From positions 1 through 28,945 of the forward strand of contig JAGMES010000049.1 in assembly GCA_023128035.1 (NCBI GenBank): DNA of 28,945 nt, read 5' to 3'. Source of the stretch: Halanaerobiales bacterium. Lineage in GTDB: Bacteria; Bacillota_F; Halanaerobiia; DY22613. Below the pieces are notes generated by a model. It did no database searches. It was not told the origin of the DNA and saw only the letters and a list, made by a program, of their open reading frames with translations. Each line of letters starts with the position of its first letter. Position 1 is the stretch's first letter. Of this stretch, positions 26,271-28,945 are shown one piece after another. Made by a program: the position numbers and the translations under genes.

Positions 26271-28945
26271 TATTCTTTTTCCTCGACTGGTAGTATGGAC
26301 GAGTATAGATTTTCTTTTAAACCCGCTATGTATTGTGCAAGCTCTTTTATTGTAGGTCGCTTAAATATTTCACTTAAAGATACCTCAAAGTTCATTTCTT
26401 TATGGATTTTGGACACAAGGATTGTTGCCTTTAAAGAATGTCCTCCCAGTTCAAAGAAATTATCTTCTATGCCCACTTTTTCGATAGCTAAAACATTTGC
26501 CCAGAGTTCAGCTAGTTTTTCTTCTATCACATTTCTTGGTTTTATATATTCCCGTTGAGATTCATTGTTAAGCTCAAGTTTTGGCAATGCCTTTCGGTTT
26601 ATTTTGCCATTAGGCAGAGTTGGCATCTTATTCATTTGAACAAAATATGCTGGAACCATATAGTTTGGCAATTTACTCGATAAGTAATTTCTAATCTCAG
26701 AGATTTCAATCTCATCTTCTGCAACAAAATATGCTGCTAAATAGCTATTACCATCAGAATTTTTATAGTCTACTACAACTGCCTGTATAATCTCAGGTAG
26801 ATGCAAAATTTGATTTTCAATCTCACCAGGTTCAACACGGAAACCACGAATCTTAACTTGATGATCAACTCTGCCGATAAACTCAATCTGTCCGTCAGAC
26901 TTCCATCTTGCCAGATCGCCTGTTCTATAAATTCTTTTCCCAGGTATAAATGGGTCTTCGACAAATTTTTCTGAAGTGAGTTTAGGATTATTTAAATATC
27001 CTCTGGCAACTCCTACACCACCAATACAAAGTTCGCCAACAACACCCACTGGTACAAGGTTATTTTGGGTATCAAAAATATAGCATTTTGTATTTGCGAT
27101 TGGTCTTCCCAGTGACACAGGATTTTCTGAACAGAGGTCAATTGTTGCATCAATGGTTGTCTCGGTTGGCCCATAATTGTTATAAAGTGTATAGCCTTTT
27201 TTTAGAACCTCATCTTTGAGCGTTTCACTAAGTCTTTCTCCACCTGAGATAACGATTTCAAGAGAATTGAGTTTGCTTTTCTGTTTAAGAAGCAGTTCTT
27301 TTAATGTAAACGGTACCAAATCGATCATCTCAATTTGATTATTTTCAATAAATTGACCAAACTGATCACTATTTGCACGCAGGTCACGATTGATCAGATA
27401 TACAGTTGCACCATGGGTTAGTGAACCAAAAATCTGTTCAATACTTGGATCAAATGTATAGTTTGTCATCTGCATGACACGCTTGTCTGGTTTAAGATTG
27501 AATTGTTGACCATACCAGATCAATACGTTAGTTACATTCCTGTGTTCAATCATAACTCCTTTGGGCATTCCAGAAGAACCTGAAGTGTAGATAATATAAG
27601 CAAGGTCTGTTGGTTTATTTATCACAGATAAATTGGTAACATCAGCATTATTAGATTTATCCAAGTAATTTTCTTGATTATCCAAAATTAATACTTGACC
27701 TTGGAATTCTAAGTGTTCAACAGAATTATTCTGGCCGATTGATTTGATCATTTCCTTTAATTCTTCCTGTATTAAAAGGATCTCTGCATTTACATCACTT
27801 AATATATAGTTAATTCGTTCTAACGGATAATGTGGATCAATTGGAACATAAGCTCCACCAGCTTTTAAGATACTCAAAAGACCAATAACCATTTCAAAAG
27901 ATGATTCTGTGAGAATTCCAACAATCTGATCAGGTCCAACACCCATCTGACGTAATTTTTTTGCCAGTTGATTAGCTTTTTCATTTAACTCCTGATAGGT
28001 CAATTGAAATTCGTTAAATACAACGGCAGTTTCACAAGGAGTTTTTAAGGCCTGTTCTTCAAATAATTCATGTATTGTTTTATCTTTTAGATAATCTGCA
28101 GTGGTGTTATTAAATTCATATAGAATCTTCTCTTTTTCTTCTTCTGTAAGCATTTCGATTTCACTTAATTTAATTTTTGTATTTGCCGCTACCACCTTAA
28201 GTATGTTTTTAAAGTGTAATATCATTCTTTCTACAGTTTTTTTCTTATATAGCCTTTTACGATATTCAAAATTTAAAATTATTTCTTCATTTACACCAAT
28301 GGACATAACTTCACTTGCTGATATAGTTAAATCAAATTTTGATATTCTGCTATTGTAATCGTATAATTTTAATTCTAAATTCTCAATTCTCAACTCTTCA
28401 TTATTAAAGTTTTGCAGCATAAACATTACATCAAATAATGGATTTCTACTTAGATCCCTTTTTAAGTTTAATTTATCCACTAATTCTTCAAATTGATAAT
28501 CCTGATTTTCATAGGCATTCAATGCATTTTCTTTTACTTTCCTCAAGAATTCTTCATAGGTCTTATTTCCGTGAGGATAGTTTCTCATCGCTAAAGTGTT
28601 AACAAACATTCCAATAATTTTCTCAAGATCAGCATGTGGTCTACCTGCTATCGGACTTCCCACTATGATATCTTCCTGTCCACTATATTTGGATAATAAT
28701 ATGTTTATCCCTGATAAAAGCACCATGTATAGTGTACTTCCTGTATCACTTGCGATTCTTTTTAAATTTTTAGTAAGATTCTGATCTAATTTAAATGTAA
28801 CATGATCCCCTTCAAAGCTTTGTTTAAGTGACCTGGAATAATCTGTTGGTATATTTAGTATCGGTACTTGCCCATCATTCTGAGTGGAGTCACTAAATCT
28901 TTCAAACCAGTACTCTTCTTGCTTTTTCATAAGATCTGAATGCAA
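21830..28945 (-). CDS. NRPS synthetase 1, [C]-A-T-C-A-T-C (5' end outside window)
   Basis: This synthetase has 2371 residues in the window and no start codon. The first visible codon is an internal Leu of a condensation domain already past its active site. Domains counted from 28945: partial C 1-285, A1 294-785, T1 (Ser837), C2 890-1325 (HHIISDG 1023), A2 1349-1825, T2 (Ser1878), C3 1930-2350 (HHIISDG 2066). The pocket of A1 reads DPEDIGNIDK by hand alignment; the acidic Glu239 and Asp278 suggest a basic amino acid. The pocket of A2 reads DIVQITNIHK and is not recognised. The protein ends in a C domain with no A after it, then a very acidic tail DDDDFDDDDFIITKG. The next gene begins with an A domain 33 nt downstream, so C3 and that A domain together complete one module. 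C2-A2-T2-C3 parallels the end of synthetase 3. There is no E or TE domain. Confidence 0.96.
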   Translation of the reverse strand: MHSDLMKKQEEYWFERFSDSTQNDGQVPILNIPTDYSRSLKQSFEGDHVTFKLDQNLTKNLKRIASDTGSTLYMVLLSGINILLSKYSGQEDIIVGSPIAGRPHADLEKIIGMFVNTLAMRNYPHGNKTYEEFLRKVKENALNAYENQDYQFEELVDKLNLKRDLSRNPLFDVMFMLQNFNNEELRIENLELKLYDYNSRISKFDLTISASEVMSIGVNEEIILNFEYRKRLYKKKTVERMILHFKNILKVVAANTKIKLSEIEMLTEEEKEKILYEFNNTTADYLKDKTIHELFEEQALKTPCETAVVFNEFQLTYQELNEKANQLAKKLRQMGVGPDQIVGILTESSFEMVIGLLSILKAGGAYVPIDPHYPLERINYILSDVNAEILLIQEELKEMIKSIGQNNSVEHLEFQGQVLILDNQENYLDKSNNADVTNLSVINKPTDLAYIIYTSGSSGMPKGVMIEHRNVTNVLIWYGQQFNLKPDKRVMQMTNYTFDPSIEQIFGSLTHGATVYLINRDLRANSDQFGQFIENNQIEMIDLVPFTLKELLLKQKSKLNSLEIVISGGERLSETLKDEVLKKGYTLYNNYGPTETTIDATIDLCSENPVSLGRPIANTKCYIFDTQNNLVPVGVVGELCIGGVGVARGYLNNPKLTSEKFVEDPFIPGKRIYRTGDLARWKSDGQIEFIGRVDHQVKIRGFRVEPGEIENQILHLPEIIQAVVVDYKNSDGNSYLAAYFVAEDEIEISEIRNYLSSKLPNYMVPAYFVQMNKMPTLPNGKINRKALPKLELNNESQREYIKPRNVIEEKLAELWANVLAIEKVGIEDNFFELGGHSLKATILVSKIHKEMNFEVSLSEIFKRPTIKELAQYIAGLKENLYSSILPVEEKEYYLSSSAQKRLYLQYQFEGAGLSYNMPGAVLVEGTLNRRKFEKVFSQLLQRHETLRTSFDMIDGEIIQKVHSEVNFEVSFIQLSEDNANEKSIISHAFSEFVRSFDLGKAPLIRVRLAKITENRNVIMFDMHHIISDGVSMELLISEFIALYRDRTLPKLRIQYKDFSAWQNELFQTDLIKRQEKYWLDIFACSQAGEIPLLNMPTDYPRQSVQSFRGDRVIFEIDNELTARLKELSESTGSTIYMVLFAAYYVLLSKYTRQEDIIIGSPIAGRRHADLENIIGMFVNMVALRNTPCSGKTFMSFLGEVRENIIKAFDNQDYQFEELVEKLNLQRDLSRNPLFDVVFSLQDTTRQTVIDTDDFRFVPLNFESNVSKFDMMMEAVKESNRMWFTLEYCEDLFIKETMERLSNNFINILKEITKNPEVNLGKINMLSKAEMRQLLKEFNNTKMEFAKDKTLHEMFVEQVEKAIQKTAIVFADEKLTYGELNKKVNQLAHHLRNLRVNRDEIIGIMAERSIDMVIGILSVLKAGGAYMPIDPDYPVERITYMLEDSKARILLTHNNYADRIEYSGEIIDLSSRLVYIGDGQNLININKPHDLAYVMYTSGSTGKPKGVMIEHQGVVSLANYYNEMYKLDQGKNILHMSNVSFDISVVEIFPSLIYGSTIYVIRKELALDRQRFIEFIQENQIHFAQFVPMMLYEILGQSEKVESLNAVISTGDKLDDTVKDQTLSKGYQLTNNYGPTEVTIHSTVAICEIGKSTIGKPVANTSVYILDKDNNLTPIGVPGELCISGVGLARGYLNRPELTAEKFVPNPWLPGERMYRTGDLACWQSDRNITYLGRIDNQVKIKGYRIELGEIEQQLLKHESVDGVVVVDRVDSNGMKYLMAYIVAEREFTVSELRRHLAQKLPDYMIPSHFMQIENIPLTHNGKVDRRALPNPEGGIDVAVEYIPPTNQIEEKLIAIWQKLLMIEEIGINHNFFEMGGHSLKAVQVVNLVHKELNFQISLQDIFTAPTIKELGKLILSKETLTFSAIKKLPKQEYYELSYNQKRLWIISQLEPANSAYNMAGRITFNEEVDEEIITRVFDQLVNRHENLRTQFKVVDGSPVQVINSGDCFKLQIFDLFNLSENERSFEREAIYEKLTAEPFNMIENSFLRAALVKFSEHQFDIVFCMHHIISDGWSLEILKKEFYLLYNAYKEGKEFELASLTVQYKDFAAWQNQLIADENENQQAREYWMNKLSRGFPVLNLPEDYSSDVLKNRRSAGYRIFIPEMIKDQLKATAINHNTSLFIVMTTAIKMFFADLTGQDEIAIGVPSMGRQHQNLNNVIGFFINTIVLINRVSSSFEEMLDMVHEDTIKALEYQDYPLELITDELKIKYPKIQVFFNLLNMGESHLESVENTESYHIEKVQDVKFDIMFYLTEYDNGIELLCTYLTGLYKPTTIEYIVGEYIRFITKLLGCEEQPDDDDFDDDDFIITKG
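28220..28945 (-). repeat. Duplicated C-domain segment, copy in synthetase 1
   Basis: This is the visible part of the first C domain of synthetase 1, close at nucleotide level to 8100-8900 in C3 of synthetase 3. Whether the match continues further upstream cannot be seen. Confidence 0.7.

Overview
The window is almost entirely coding, and everything recognisable lies on the minus strand. It holds four consecutive genes for modular non-ribosomal peptide synthetases (NRPSs), two of them cut by the window edges. The DNA is AT-rich, the ribosome binding sites are strong AGGAGG-type sites, and there is a classic stem plus U-run terminator. Together these point to a low-GC Gram-positive bacterium (Bacillota), either Clostridia or Bacilli; I cannot go further. 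No transport, tailoring, MbtH, phosphopantetheinyl transferase or regulator gene lies in the window, so this is the inside of a larger cluster.

Layout in transcription order (right to left). Synthetase 1 (28945-21830, 5' end outside) is [C]-A-T-C-A-T-C and ends in a condensation domain plus an acidic tail. Synthetase 2 (21796-16112) follows after 33 nt and starts directly with an adenylation domain: A-T-C-A-T-TE. The junction of 1 and 2 therefore splits one module into C and A halves on two proteins. Synthetase 2 ends in a thioesterase whose nucleophile reads as Cys, not Ser. A 250-nt gap with an unusually structured sequence separates it from synthetase 3 (15861-1678, 4727 aa): C-A-T-C-A-T-C-A-T-C-A-T-C, again ending in a bare C domain with an acidic tail. 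A strong intrinsic terminator (1621-1660) follows. Synthetase 4 (1405-1, 3' end outside) starts with a C domain closely resembling the first C of synthetase 3.

How they may work together. Synthetases 1 and 2 form a plausible line that incorporates at least four residues and ends at the TE. My manual reading of the ten pocket residues gives a clear Gly code for the last module of synthetase 2, a Val-type code for module 2 of synthetase 3, and an acidic, cation-binding pocket for the first complete A domain of synthetase 1. The other codes match nothing I recall. Synthetase 3 ends in C, but the next gene begins with C rather than A. The only A-first protein in view is synthetase 2, encoded upstream, and the C-termini of 1 and 3 are close paralogues. 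This raises the possibility that two lines converge on one C-less terminating synthetase, or that assembly order differs from gene order. Synthetases 1 and 3 share a large segmental duplication in which one A domain has been replaced and another has many pocket changes.

Still open from sequence alone: the product, the docking order, the source of the D-residue implied by the N-terminal C domains of 3 and 4 (no epimerization domain is visible), and the identity of the structured intergenic element.
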